Assembly: GCF_000185965.1 (NCBI RefSeq)
Contig: NC_014924.1
Span: forward strand, 3,038,001-3,102,000
Source of the DNA: Pseudoxanthomonas suwonensis 11-1
GTDB taxonomy: Bacteria; Pseudomonadota; Gammaproteobacteria; Xanthomonadales; Xanthomonadaceae
DNA: 64,000 bases
Reading direction: 5' to 3'
Part shown: piece after piece, positions 45,874 through 55,776 of the stretch
Position numbering within the stretch: position 1 is the stretch's first letter
How the letters are laid out: the number at the start of each line of letters is the position of its first letter
Position numbers and translations under genes: made by a program
The notes under the pieces: model-generated
The model's database searches: none
What the model was told of the DNA's origin: nothing
The model's input: the letters and a program-made list of their open reading frames with translations, nothing else

Positions 45874-46725
45874 ATGCCCGAAGCCCGCTATGCCGTGTTC
45901 GGCCACCCGATCGCCCACTCGCTGTCGCCGCGGATCCATGCGGCCTTTGCGCGGCAGGCCGGCATCGCCCTGCAGTACACGGCCATCGATGCGCCGCCCG
46001 GGCAGTTCCCCGACATCCTCGCGGCCTTCGCCACCGGCGGCGGGCGCGGCGGCAACGTGACCATGCCGCTGAAGGAACAGGCCTATGCCCTGTCCGCCAC
46101 CCTCACCCCGCGCGCCCGCGCGGTGGGCGCGGTCAACACCCTGACCTGGCGCGACGGCCAGTGGCATGGCGACAACACCGACGGCGCCGGCCTGGTGCGC
46201 GACCTCACCGGCCGCCACGCGCTGGACCTGCGCGGTCGCCGTGCCCTGCTGGTCGGTGCCGGCGGCGCCGCCCGGGGCGTGGCCGCGGCCCTGCTGGATG
46301 CAGGCGTGCTGGAGCTGGCGGTGGTCAACCGCACCCCCGCGCGCGCCGACGCCCTGGTCGATTCGCTGGGCCAGCCCGGGCGCGCGTACTCGCGCTACTG
46401 GGACGACCTGTCCAACCAGGGCGACTTCGAGCTGATCGTCAACGCCACCTCGGCCGCGCGCGGCACCGGCGCCGGCGCGTTCACCGCACCGATGACCCTG
46501 GTCAACAGCCGCACCCTGGCGGTGGACATCAATTACGGCGAGGCCGCGATCCCGTTCCTGGCCTGGGCGCGCGCCGCCGGCTGCCTGCACGTGGTCGACG
46601 GCCTCGGCATGCTGGTCGAGCAGGCCGCCGAGGCGTTCGAGCTGTGGCATGGGGTGCGGCCCGACACCAGCCCGGTCTACGACGAGCTGCGTGCCGAGCA
46701 GGTGCGCCTGGTCACCGCGGACTGA
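45874..46725 (+). CDS. aroE: Shikimate dehydrogenase
   Basis: 283 residues. The shikimate-binding segment [17 protein letters not shown] and the catalytic Lys/Asp pair in [10 protein letters not shown] and [13 protein letters not shown] are intact, followed by the NADP loop [20 protein letters not shown] and [10 protein letters not shown]. It reduces 3-dehydroshikimate to shikimate in the cytoplasm, the pathway that supplies chorismate to XanB2. GAGGA precedes the ATG. Confidence 0.97.
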   Translation: MPEARYAVFGHPIAHSLSPRIHAAFARQAGIALQYTAIDAPPGQFPDILAAFATGGGRGGNVTMPLKEQAYALSATLTPRARAVGAVNTLTWRDGQWHGDNTDGAGLVRDLTGRHALDLRGRRALLVGAGGAARGVAAALLDAGVLELAVVNRTPARADALVDSLGQPGRAYSRYWDDLSNQGDFELIVNATSAARGTGAGAFTAPMTLVNSRTLAVDINYGEAAIPFLAWARAAGCLHVVDGLGMLVEQAAEAFELWHGVRPDTSPVYDELRAEQVRLVTAD

Positions 46726-46751
46726 CCGGCGTGCTCACCCAGGCGTTGACC

Positions 46752-47084
46752 ATGCTGGCCTACCAGCTGCCCGAACTGCTGGCGGCCAGCCTGGTGCTGG
46801 CCATGCTGCGCACCCGTACCCGCGCCGGTGCGCCCGGCCGCAAGCTGGCCGTGGCCGGGGCGGCGGTGGTGCTGGTGAGCACCCTGCTGCGCCTGCTGGC
46901 CGGCTTTGGCCAGGGCTGGGTGCTGGCCTATGGCATGTCCAGTGGCGGCGGTTCGCTGGGTACCTGGCTGGCGCTGTACAGCGTCGTCGCCCTGCTGCTG
47001 TCGGTGGCGTCGGCGGTCGGCCTGGCCCTGGTGGGCTGGGGCGCGCTGCGCGCGATAGCCGCCGCGGACGCACGCACGGCCTGA
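46752..47084 (+). CDS. Small hypothetical membrane protein
   Basis: 110 residues from the ATG at 46752; a GTG at 46731, 5 nt after the aroE stop, is equally possible and would add seven residues. Three hydrophobic helices: LPELLAASLVLAML, LAVAGAAVVLVSTLLRLLAG and WLALYSVVALLLSVASAVGL. Its tight spacing implies co-transcription with aroE. No family recognised. Confidence 0.6.
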   Translation: MLAYQLPELLAASLVLAMLRTRTRAGAPGRKLAVAGAAVVLVSTLLRLLAGFGQGWVLAYGMSSGGGSLGTWLALYSVVALLLSVASAVGLALVGWGALRAIAAADARTA

Positions 47085-47303
47085 GTTACACGACTGCTCC
47101 TTGATGCCGTTGCAGCAGGCGGATGCCTGCACTGCAGCGCGATCATGAGCGCTCCATCGGCTGTCCAGGTACACCAGGCCGCGGACGGTGCAGGCGATTC
47201 ATGCGCGATCGTGCAGCGTGTCACTGGTGAGCTGTGCAGGCTTACATCCCGCCTGTCATGCAGGGCTGGAAACCAGGCCCCTGTTGATACCTCTCCGAGA
47301 CGG

Positions 47304-47585
47304 ATGCCCCCTACGCGATCCAGCCGCATCCTGCCCCGCATTCCAAAGCTGCCGCCGCGCTACGCCGCGATCGTCATGCCGCTGTTGCTGTCGCTGCTGC
47401 TGTCGCTGCTGATGACCGCGGTCGTGTCGCTGATCTCCACGCTCAAGGCCACCGGGATGCCACCGGACCTTGCCACACGCTGGCTCTCCGCCTGGGCCCT
47501 GTCGTGGCTGGTCGCCTTCCCGGTGCTGCTGGTGGCGCTGCCGGTGGTGCGGCGGCTCACCGCGATGCTGCTGCGCCCGGCCTGA
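47304..47585 (+). CDS. DUF2798-family small membrane protein
   Basis: 93 residues with two membrane helices, MPLLLSLLLSLLMTAVVSLI and LSWLVAFPVLLVALPVVRRL, joined by TLKATGMPPDLATRWLSAWA. This two-helix layout with the central Trp is typical of DUF2798. The function is unknown. The open frame extends upstream to 47145 but without coding character; ATG 47304 has GAGACGG upstream. The 219 bp between the previous gene and this one hold nothing recognisable. Confidence 0.75.
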   Translation: MPPTRSSRILPRIPKLPPRYAAIVMPLLLSLLLSLLMTAVVSLISTLKATGMPPDLATRWLSAWALSWLVAFPVLLVALPVVRRLTAMLLRPA

Positions 47586-47609
47586 GCCGGCGCACCGGAA
47601 CTGGCTGGA

Positions 47610-47849
47610 TCAGGCCACCGGGCGGCGGTACATCGCGGCGCTGATGCACGAGAGCACGCTGACCACGAACCAGCCGAACGGGAACAGCGACAGGGTCACC
47701 AGCCACGTGATCGCGCCGGCGATGCAGGCAGCGAGGAACCACACCAGGGCCGACAGCACCCGCCCCTGGACCAGCTGGCCGAGACCGGGCACCACCAGGC
47801 TGCAGATGGCGGCGATGACATTGCCCGCGGAGCCGGGTCCGTTGCTCAT
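47610..47849 (-). CDS. Small hypothetical membrane protein
   Basis: 79 residues. A first helix, NVIAAICSLVVPGLGQLVQG, carries the PGLGQ motif of small TM2-like membrane proteins, and a second stretch ALVWFLAACIAGAITWLVTL completes a hairpin. The ATG at 47849 has a strong AAGGAG 7 nt upstream, so the ten-residue longer frame was rejected. Convergent with the DUF2798 gene (24 bp between stops). Confidence 0.7.
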   Translation of the reverse strand: MSNGPGSAGNVIAAICSLVVPGLGQLVQGRVLSALVWFLAACIAGAITWLVTLSLFPFGWFVVSVLSCISAAMYRRPVA

Positions 47850-47982
47850 TGCACAACTCCTTCGTGTGGATGGCTCCATCCTCGCCGACCAAAGCTGGCC
47901 CGCCAGTGAAGAAGGTCACGCACGCAGCTGATCCGTGTCCAACGATCGAATGCCAGTCAAACCACGAATCACGGCTTTCGCC

Positions 47983-48063
47983 GGACGAAGTCCGGTAATC
48001 CCCAATCCCGAATCCCGAATCCCGGCCTTCAACGGACGAATGTCCGGTAATCCCCAATCCCGG
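47983..48063. repeat. Short direct repeats before the DUF58 stop
   Basis: Two near-copies of GGACGAA(T)GTCCGGTAATCCCCAA, at 47983-48010 and 48034-48063, with AATCCCG repeated three times between 48004 and 48024. Both copies contain a short hairpin GGAC-GAA-GTCC. Similar runs occur in xanthomonad intergenic DNA; they may serve as a terminator or be noise. Confidence 0.6.
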
Positions 48064-48065
48064 CT

Positions 48066-49364
48066 TCAAAGCACCCCATCCCGCTTCACCGCCAGATAGC
48101 GCTCCACCAGCGCGCCGGGCAGCTCGGTGGCGGTCACGTCCAGGGTCATGACCCTGTGGCGGCGCAGCGCCTCGTGCGCCTGCGCACGCTGCGCCAGGTA
48201 GGCGGCCGTGGCACCGGCACGGATCGCGCCATGCAGGTCGTCGGCCTCCTGGGCCAGGGCCTGGTCCAGCACCTGCTCGCGCAGGCTGGCCACGCACACC
48301 AGGTGGCGGCGCTGCAGCAGCCGCACCGCGGCCAGCAGGTCGTCGGCATCCTCGTCGCGCACGTTGGTGCACAACATCACCAGCGCGCGCCGGCGCTGGC
48401 GTGCCGCGAGCGCGTCGGCCAGGGCCAGGTAGTCGGTGGCCACCGGCTGCGGCTGCAGGTCGTAGCTGCCGCGCAGCAGTCCCTGCAGCGCGCCCGGGCC
48501 ACGCCGCGGCGGCAGCCAGCGGTGGTTGGCGCCGGTGGCCATCAGGCCCACGGCGTCGCCCTGGCGCAGTGCCAGCCAGGCCACCACCAGCGAGGCATTG
48601 AGCGAGTGGTCGAAGTGCGACAGTCCGCCTTCGGTGGCGAGCATGCGCCGGCCGGTATCGACCACCAGCAGCAGCTGCTGGTTGCGCTCTTCCTGGTACT
48701 CGCGCGAGATCAGCTTGCGCGCGCGTGCCGTGGCCTTCCAGTCCACCTGGCGCAGGCTGTCGCCGACGCGGTACTCGCGCATCTGGCGGAAATCGGTGCC
48801 TTCGCCACGACGCCGGCGCATGTGCGCGCCGACCAGCAGCGAGGCCTGTTCGGCGCTGAACAGCGCCAGTTTCGCCAGCGGGGCGAAGTCCGGATATACC
48901 CGTACCTGCTGTGGCTCGCCCGCGATACGCAGCGTGCGCCACAGCCGCCACGGCGAAGGCAGGCGCAGGTGGGTGCCTTCCAGCACGAAACTGCCGCGCG
49001 CGGACGGCACCAGGCGATAGCGCACCCGTGCAACGCCATGCGCCGGGAGGACCAGGCGCAGCGGCAGGCCTTCGGCGCGCCAGCCCGGCGGATGCAGGTC
49101 CGCCAGTTCCAGCCGCAACGCACGCGGCGAGCGCACTTCCAGTTCCACCTCGCGCGGCACGCCCACCGGCAGCACCTCGACCAGGCGCCGCTCCACCTCC
49201 GGCGTCGGCAGCCTGCGCAGTCGCAGCGCATCCACCACGGCCAGCGATGCGACCACGGCGACGCCGGTCGCCCATGCCCACAGCGGTACCAGGCCCGCGA
49301 CCGGCAGCACGCCGGCAAGCGCGCACAGCACCAGCAGCACCAGCAATGGAATGCCGGGCCTCAT
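48066..49364 (-). CDS. DUF58-domain protein of a MoxR operon
   Basis: 432 residues. Two N-terminal membrane helices (IPLLVLLVLCALAGVLPVAG, then LWAWATGVAVVASLAVV) precede a beta-rich region and the DUF58 core, FRQMREYRVGDSLRQVDWKA, followed by a VWA-like half (QQLLLVVDTGRRMLATEGGL). DUF58 proteins are regular partners of MoxR ATPases. It is the last gene of the six-gene leftward operon and begins 37 bp after moxR. Role unknown, probably envelope-linked. Confidence 0.88.
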   Translation of the reverse strand: MRPGIPLLVLLVLCALAGVLPVAGLVPLWAWATGVAVVASLAVVDALRLRRLPTPEVERRLVEVLPVGVPREVELEVRSPRALRLELADLHPPGWRAEGLPLRLVLPAHGVARVRYRLVPSARGSFVLEGTHLRLPSPWRLWRTLRIAGEPQQVRVYPDFAPLAKLALFSAEQASLLVGAHMRRRRGEGTDFRQMREYRVGDSLRQVDWKATARARKLISREYQEERNQQLLLVVDTGRRMLATEGGLSHFDHSLNASLVVAWLALRQGDAVGLMATGANHRWLPPRRGPGALQGLLRGSYDLQPQPVATDYLALADALAARQRRRALVMLCTNVRDEDADDLLAAVRLLQRRHLVCVASLREQVLDQALAQEADDLHGAIRAGATAAYLAQRAQAHEALRRHRVMTLDVTATELPGALVERYLAVKRDGVL

Positions 49365-49401
49365 CGCGCCTCCGCTTTGCAGGGCTGGCAACGCGCGGCG
49401 C

Positions 49402-50384
<983 letters not shown>

Positions 50385-50388
<4 letters not shown>

Positions 50389-51509
50389 AGCCGGTTCCTC
50401 ATCTGGACCAGGGTGCGCATGCGCGCGTGGAATTCCTGCCGGTCCGCCGGCGCCTGCAGCGCCTCGCGTACCAGTTCCTGCGGAAGCTGCAGGCGTTCTG
50501 CGATCGCGGCCACGCGGGCGGAAGCGGACAGTGCATGGCTGGCCGGGTCGCGCCGGCGCAGGCGGGCGAGGAAGGCCTCGCGCATCGCCGCGTGCAGCAC
50601 CCCGAGGTGGCCGCGGCGATACAGCAGCTCGCCGCTGGCCTGGACATGTTCGAGCAGCGAGCGACGCTCGCCCGGCGGTGAGGGCAGCCAGGGTCCGAAG
50701 CGCTGGCCGTGGCGCCACAGCCCGGCCGCCAGCGCCAGCAGCAGGGGCAGCCATACCGGCCAGGCGCGGCGCAGCAGCCGCAGCCATGGCGGAAGCGGCT
50801 GCTCCATCCGCACCAGGTGGAAGCTGCCGCGTCCGTAGTTGGGGCCGAGCACCTGCCGGGCCAGGGCCTGGTGCGGCACGTCGCGCAGCTTGGTGGTCTC
50901 GAGGAAATCCAGATCGGCCAGCAGGTCGACATGGCCACGACCGCGCTGCCAGCGCGCATACACCAGTCCCGCTTCGGGGTCGCCCCAATGCAGCCGCGGC
51001 GGGTACGCCGCGCCGGGGGTGAAGCGGCGTCCCCGGCAGAACTCGACATGGTCCGGCTGGCCGGGCACGCGCAGCTGTTCGCAGCGTGGTGCGCGCAGCG
51101 CATCGCGCAGGCCCAGCGCGGCCAGCAGCGGCACCTCGCCGGGATCGCCACCCCGCGGCGGCGTGCGCAGCACCAGGTGGCCTCCGCGCTCGACCCAGGA
51201 CAGCAGGATCGCGGCCTGCCTGGCGTCGACCGTCGCCGGGTCGCCATGCAGCAGCACGGTATCGCGCGGACTACCGACCACCGCGGCCGCCGCCAGTCCG
51301 TCGTGCGCATGCACCTGCATGCCGTCGGCCTCGAGCACGCGGCGCAGGGTGTAGAGCGGGTCGCTCGCGGCTTCGCCACCGGGCGGCAGCGGCAGGCGCT
51401 GCTCGACCTTCTCGAAATGGCGCTGGAACCAGATCGCGCCCACCAGCAGCACCAGCGGCAGGCCCAGCAGGATCGCGCCGACGAGGATTCCGCGCTGGCG
51501 GGCGTTCAT
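50385..51509 (-). CDS. DUF4350-domain membrane protein of the MoxR operon
   Basis: 374 residues. An N-terminal helix (GILVGAILLGLPLVLLVGAI) anchors a periplasmic domain with DPLYTLRRVLEADGMQVHAH and LLSWVERGGHLVLRTPPRGG, typical of DUF4350. A second helix pair around WPVWLPLLLALAAGLWRHGQ is followed by a cytoplasmic Arg-rich C-terminus. Overlaps both neighbours by 4 bp. Function unknown; its domain resembles glutamine-amidotransferase-like folds in related proteins, which is an inference. Confidence 0.8.
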
Positions 51510-53065
51510 GCGCGCCACCCCCAGCAACGGGTCGCCTCGTCGAGCAGCTCGTCGAACCCGGCCTGGTCCGGCAGGCTGCCGGCGTAGGCGGCGTACTGCC
51601 AGGCGCGCACGGTGCGCGAGAACACCGTGCGCCCGGCCTCCGGGGCCAGCGCCGCGGCGGCGCGCAGGCATTGGGCTTCCGTGGCGCCGGGCGGCAGTTC
51701 GACCCGGGCGCGGCCCGCCATCGCTTCCACGCTGGCGCGGTACAGCAGGGCCAGGGCCGCGCGCGGCTTGCCCGCGGCCCACAGGCGGCGGGCGGCAGCG
51801 GGAATGTCGTCCGGCAGGATCTCCGGCGGCATCGCCTCGTCCATCTCCACCCGTGCGGGCCGCTCCTTCGTTCCCCCAGCCGGCAGGACGCCCCGCAACC
51901 AGGGCAGCCAGTACCGGGCGGTCAGCGCCAGTACCAGCAGCAGCGCGGCCAGCAGCAGCCACAGGCCGAACTCGGCGATCCAGGCGACCACTGCGGCCAC
52001 GCCATCCAGCCACTTTGGCAGCTTCATCGGTTCCGGCGGCGTGGCCGGGTTGCGCGGCTGCCAGCGGGTGACGACGCGCTCGCGGGCCAGCAGCGGATCC
52101 CGGTGGGCGCGGGTCGCGGCACGGCGGAATGCCTCGTCTTCCTGCAGCTGGTCGCCGAACACCTGCGGCAGGGTGGGCTTGTCGTCTCGGCCGTCCTTGG
52201 CCTCGGTGGCCTTCCCGGCCCGGGTGCCGTCGCCTGCATCGGGCTCTCCGGCGCGGGCGGCCAGCGGCAGCGCCACGAGCAGGGCCAGCAGCAATGGTGC
52301 GCCTTGCGCGAGCAGGCGCTGGCGCAGGCGGCGGAACGCCAGCTCCACGTCCCAGGCCTCGCTCTCGCTGCGCCGGTTGAGGTACAGGCCGAAGCCGGCA
52401 GCCACGTAGAACGGGCCCATCACCGTGGCCGCGATCCACAGCACCGTGCCCAGCACCAGCCACATCCAGTACGGCGGCGGCCAGCTGATCGACTGGCCCA
52501 GCGCGCGCAGCAGCGACTTCAGCAGCTCCGGCGGCACGAACAGCAGGACCAGGGCCACGCAGCCCAGGGCCAGGGCGAACTCGAACGCCACCGACACCGC
52601 GGTCAGCACGCAAGCCTGGGTATAGGCATGCCCGGCCACCGCGTGGCGACGGGCGGCGCGCAGCTCCCCGGTATTGCCCTCCAGCAGGTCCACCGGCACC
52701 AGCAGCGAGCGCGCCGGGCTGCAGCGCCGCCACAGCAGGTGGGCCGGCAGGGTGCCCGGGGCGAAGCGCGGCTGCGCGCGCAGGCTGGCGACGGTACCCG
52801 GCACCTGGCCGAACACCGCGCGCGAAAGCACGTACAGCGGGATCCGCTCCAGCGCCGGCTTGGACCACCAGGCCAGCACGATGCCGAACCATGGCATGCC
52901 AAGCAGCCAGGCCAGCCCGTGCGCGATGGCGAAGGCCAGCAGCATCACCAGCAGCCACGGCCGCCACACCGCCGCCGCATGCCGGCGCAGCAGCGCGGTG
53001 CCCAGTTCCATCGCTTCCCACGATGAACGCGGGCGCAGGTTGACCTGCAGGTCCTCAGGCCGCAT
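51506..53065 (-). CDS. DUF4129-containing membrane protein of the MoxR operon
   Basis: 519 residues with an N-terminal group of helices (LLVMLLAFAIAHGLAWLLGM; FALALGCVALVLLFVPPELL; YWMWLVLGTVLWIAATVMGP) and a further helix near residues 365-390 (FGLWLLLAALLLVLALTARY). The C-terminal DUF4129 is recognisable in AALALLYRASVEAMAGRARV. A charged stretch in the middle (DGRDDKPTLPQVFGDQLQED) faces the periplasm. ATG 53065 overlaps the spoIIM-like stop by 11 bp. Confidence 0.82.
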   Translation of the reverse strand: MRPEDLQVNLRPRSSWEAMELGTALLRRHAAAVWRPWLLVMLLAFAIAHGLAWLLGMPWFGIVLAWWSKPALERIPLYVLSRAVFGQVPGTVASLRAQPRFAPGTLPAHLLWRRCSPARSLLVPVDLLEGNTGELRAARRHAVAGHAYTQACVLTAVSVAFEFALALGCVALVLLFVPPELLKSLLRALGQSISWPPPYWMWLVLGTVLWIAATVMGPFYVAAGFGLYLNRRSESEAWDVELAFRRLRQRLLAQGAPLLLALLVALPLAARAGEPDAGDGTRAGKATEAKDGRDDKPTLPQVFGDQLQEDEAFRRAATRAHRDPLLARERVVTRWQPRNPATPPEPMKLPKWLDGVAAVVAWIAEFGLWLLLAALLLVLALTARYWLPWLRGVLPAGGTKERPARVEMDEAMPPEILPDDIPAAARRLWAAGKPRAALALLYRASVEAMAGRARVELPPGATEAQCLRAAAALAPEAGRTVFSRTVRAWQYAAYAGSLPDQAGFDELLDEATRCWGWRA

Positions 53066-54056
53066 CGGGATCCTCCCCGCCGCGTCCACCACGCCACAGC
53101 CAGGCCAGCACCGCCGCCCACAGCAGCCCTGCCACGCTGAAGCGCAGCAGGTCCGGCAGCCAGGCGATGGAGGACCAGAACGCCTCGATGAAGGCCGCGC
53201 CCAGCAGCATCAGGGCCACGCCCAGGCTCAGGCGCGCGCCGATCCTGCCGGCGTGCACCAGGGCGTCGCGGCGGCGGCGGTTGCCCGGCGCGACAAGGGC
53301 CAGGCCCAGGCGCAGGCCGGCGCCGCCGGCGATCACGATCGCGCTCAGCTCCAGCGCGCCGTGGGTGCAGATGAAGCGGAACAGCGGCCCGCCGTGGCCC
53401 ACCGCCTGCAGGTAGCCGGCGACGGTGCCGATCGAGATGCCGTTGAACACCAGCACGAAGATCGTGCCCACTCCCGCCAGCAGGCCGCCGGCGAAGGTGC
53501 GCAGGCCGATGCTGACGTTGTTCATGATGTAGTGGCCGAACATGCGCCAGTCGTCGCCGCTCTCGCGGCCCAGCGCACGGTCCGGATCGCTGCTGTCGTA
53601 CATGCGCTCGAACTGCGCGACCTGGGCCGGGTCGAGCACGTGGTTGACCAGCTCCGGGCGCCACAGCATCAGCAGGTACATCGCCAGCAGCGGCAGCGCG
53701 AACAGCGCCAGCGAGGTCCACATCAGCGCCGCCTGCGAGCGCACCAGGCGCGGGAAGCCGGCGGCCACGAACTCCAGCGCCGGGCGCCAGCGCGGCGGCG
53801 GCGCGCGGTAGAGCACGGCGTGGCCGTCCTGCATCAGCTGCTGCAGGTGTTCCAGCAGCGGTGAGCTGTAGTCGCGGCTGCGCGCCAGCGCCAGCTGCTG
53901 GCACAGGCGCCGGTAGCGCGCCGGGATCTCCTCGTCGGCCACCACCTGGGGCTGGCCCGGGCCCGCCTTGCCGCGGCCGCCGCCGCGATGGCGCAGCCAC
54001 TGCTCGAAGGCTTCCCACTCGGCCTGGTGGCGGGCGACGAACTGCTCCTGCCTCAT
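53055..54056 (-). CDS. SpoIIM-family (stage II sporulation protein M-like) membrane protein
   Basis: 333 residues. The soluble N-terminus (RHQAEWEAFEQWLRHR, ARYRRLCQQLALARSRDYSS) precedes the SpoIIM domain with HYIMNNVSIGLRTFAGGLLA, GTIFVLVFNGISIGTVAGYL and FICTHGALELSAIVIAGGAG. In non-sporulating proteobacteria these proteins travel with RDD, MoxR and DUF58 genes and have no proven role. Overlaps the RDD gene by 4 bp. Confidence 0.88.
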   Translation of the reverse strand: MRQEQFVARHQAEWEAFEQWLRHRGGGRGKAGPGQPQVVADEEIPARYRRLCQQLALARSRDYSSPLLEHLQQLMQDGHAVLYRAPPPRWRPALEFVAAGFPRLVRSQAALMWTSLALFALPLLAMYLLMLWRPELVNHVLDPAQVAQFERMYDSSDPDRALGRESGDDWRMFGHYIMNNVSIGLRTFAGGLLAGVGTIFVLVFNGISIGTVAGYLQAVGHGGPLFRFICTHGALELSAIVIAGGAGLRLGLALVAPGNRRRRDALVHAGRIGARLSLGVALMLLGAAFIEAFWSSIAWLPDLLRFSVAGLLWAAVLAWLWRGGRGGEDPDAA

Positions 54057-54784
54057 CGCCGCCCCAGCAATCCGTTGGCGATGCCATAGAGGCGATGCAC
54101 GCCGTCCATGCCACCGCTGCCGGTCAGCGGCCGCAGCAGTCCGGCCAGCTCCACCTGCCGCGCGGCCGAAAGGCGCCCGGCACGCTCGCCAAAGGCGACG
54201 ATCGCCGCCTGTTCCTCGACCCGCAGCGGCTGTCCCGCCGCCAGGGCCGGCACCGCCGGCACCTGCACCACGGCCGCGCGCGGTGGCACGTGCACGACCA
54301 CGGTATCGGCGACCAGGTCGCCGAGGCGGCGGCCATGGCGGTCGCACAGGCTGGTGACCAGGCCGGCGGCATAGCCGAACGGCAGCATGTCCACGGTGCG
54401 CAGCAGGTGGCGCACGATCGCCGGCAGCCAGCCCACCGGGGCGCCATCGCCGCCGACCACGCGCAGGCCGAGCACGCGCTTGCCGGGGGTCTGCCCGTTC
54501 CAGGCGACCTCGAACACGATGGGATAGGCCCAGACCACGACGAACAGGCACACCAGGTAAAGCCCCTGCCCCAGGCCGCCAAGCAGGGCCAGGATCGTGC
54601 CGAGCACCGAGAGGACGCCCATGCGCACGCCGAAATCGATCAGCCAGGCCAGGGCGCGCGGCACCGGGCCGGCCGCCGGCAGGTGCAGCGGCACGCCTTC
54701 GGGCGTGACCACTTCGCGGTAGGTGTCGAGCAGGCGCACGGGCGCAGTCGCCGCGGTCGCGGCTTGCGTGGTGGTACCGGTCAT
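54053..54784 (-). CDS. RDD-family membrane protein, first gene of the MoxR operon
   Basis: 243 residues. The RDD signature is RALAWLIDFGVRMGVLSVLG (Arg then Asp) plus VFEVAWNGQTPGKRVLGLRV and LCDRHGRRLGDLVADTVVVH, with membrane helices at about 47-65, 75-95 and 125-145. Related RDD proteins have been linked to ion transport, but not this one. It starts the operon that continues with SpoIIM-like, DUF4129, DUF4350, MoxR and DUF58 genes. The 118 bp upstream separate it from the divergent YkgJ-like gene. Confidence 0.88.
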   Translation of the reverse strand: MTGTTTQAATAATAPVRLLDTYREVVTPEGVPLHLPAAGPVPRALAWLIDFGVRMGVLSVLGTILALLGGLGQGLYLVCLFVVVWAYPIVFEVAWNGQTPGKRVLGLRVVGGDGAPVGWLPAIVRHLLRTVDMLPFGYAAGLVTSLCDRHGRRLGDLVADTVVVHVPPRAAVVQVPAVPALAAGQPLRVEEQAAIVAFGERAGRLSAARQVELAGLLRPLTGSGGMDGVHRLYGIANGLLGRR

Positions 54785-54890
54785 CGCCGGCGCTCCTGCC
54801 GGCGGGCTGCCTGTGGCGGCATGGGTTCCCCACTCCTTTCCCCGGCGCCGAATGTAACCGGCCGGGCACGGACCTGCCCAGCCATGGGAC

Positions 54891-54896
54891 TACACT
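54891..54896 (+). promoter_or_regulatory. Putative -10 box of a leaderless YkgJ-like gene promoter
   Basis: TACACT-GGCCGC-ATG: the hexamer ends 6 nt before the start codon, with no ribosome binding site between. Confidence 0.45.
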
Positions 54897-54902
54897 GGCC
54901 GC

Positions 54903-55208
54903 ATGCATCCGCCGGCTACCCCCGCCTTCGCCTGCCGCAGCGGCTGCGCTGCCTGCTGCACGGCGCCGTCGATCTCATCGCCGATCCCCGGCCTGCCGCG
55001 GGGCAAGCCTGCGGGCATGCCGTGTCCGCAGCTGGACGAGGCCCTGCGCTGCCGCCTGTTCGGCCGACCGGAACGGCCCGCGGTCTGCGCCTCGCTGCGC
55101 CCGGGTCCGGAGATGTGCGGCGCCAGCCGCGCCGAGGCGATGGCGGTGCTGGCCGCGCTGGAGGCGGCCACCGCTCCGGCTCAACCGGCCGCGGCCATGC
55201 CCAGGTAG
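54903..55208 (+). CDS. YkgJ-family cysteine-cluster protein
   Basis: 101 residues. The Cys pattern [20 protein letters not shown] ... GMPCPQLD ... [20 protein letters not shown] ... EMCG is the metal-binding signature of YkgJ-like proteins, predicted to bind zinc or iron. Function unknown. It has a leaderless-type start. Its last 28 bp overlap the 3' end of the convergent carbonic anhydrase gene. Confidence 0.82.
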   Translation: MHPPATPAFACRSGCAACCTAPSISSPIPGLPRGKPAGMPCPQLDEALRCRLFGRPERPAVCASLRPGPEMCGASRAEAMAVLAALEAATAPAQPAAAMPR

Positions 55209-55732
55209 TTGTCCTTCAGCCGCACGTAGTGCGCGGCGGAGTAATGCAGGCTCTCGATCTCGCGATCGCTGAGCCTGCGCACGAAGCGTGCAGGGTTGCC
55301 CAGCCACAGCTCGGCCTCGCCCACCACCTTGCCCGGGCCGACCACCGCGCCGGCGCCGACGAAGCCGTACTTCTTCACCGTGGCGCCGTCGAGGATGCAC
55401 GCCCCCATGCCGATCAGGCACAGGTCCTCGATGGTGCAGGCATGGATGATGGTGCCGTGGCCGATGGTGACGTCCGCGCCGACCAGGGTCGGGTAGCCGC
55501 CCTTGTTGAACGGGCTGTGGTGGCTGGTGTGGACGATGGTGCCGTCCTGGACATTGGTGCGCGCGCCGATGCGGATGTGGTTGACGTCGCCGCGCAGCAC
55601 GCAGCCGGGCCACACCGAGACATCCTCGGCCAGCTCCACGTCACCGATCAGGACGGCGGCGGGATCGACGTACACGCGTTCGCCCAGCACGGGGCGCTTG
55701 TCCAGGTAGGGACGCAGGGAATTGGCGTTCAT
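55181..55732 (-). CDS. Gamma-class carbonic anhydrase-like hexapeptide protein
   Basis: 183 residues of left-handed beta-helix hexapeptide repeats, for example [20 protein letters not shown]. The zinc ligands are visible as His in [15 protein letters not shown] and [11 protein letters not shown], with Arg and Asp in LRGDVN. YrdA/PaaY-like proteins of this type are trimers with weak or unproven CO2 hydration activity. The ATG at 55732 lies 6 nt after TACAAT on the minus strand, suggesting a leaderless mRNA. Confidence 0.92.
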   Translation of the reverse strand: MNANSLRPYLDKRPVLGERVYVDPAAVLIGDVELAEDVSVWPGCVLRGDVNHIRIGARTNVQDGTIVHTSHHSPFNKGGYPTLVGADVTIGHGTIIHACTIEDLCLIGMGACILDGATVKKYGFVGAGAVVGPGKVVGEAELWLGNPARFVRRLSDREIESLHYSAAHYVRLKDNYLGMAAAG

Positions 55733-55738
55733 GCGGGC

Positions 55739-55744
55739 ATTGTA
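55739..55744 (-). promoter_or_regulatory. Putative -10 box of a leaderless carbonic anhydrase promoter
   Basis: Minus strand TACAAT-GCCCGC-ATG, with 6-nt spacing to the start codon. It is divergent from the aldehyde dehydrogenase box 20 bp away. Confidence 0.5.
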
Positions 55745-55764
55745 GGCTGCCGCTCCCCTGCCAC

Positions 55765-55770
55765 TACACT
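55765..55770 (+). promoter_or_regulatory. Putative -10 box of a leaderless aldehyde dehydrogenase promoter
   Basis: TACACT-CCGGCG-ATG, 6-nt spacing to the start codon and no ribosome binding site. Confidence 0.5.
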
Positions 55771-55776
55771 CCGGCG

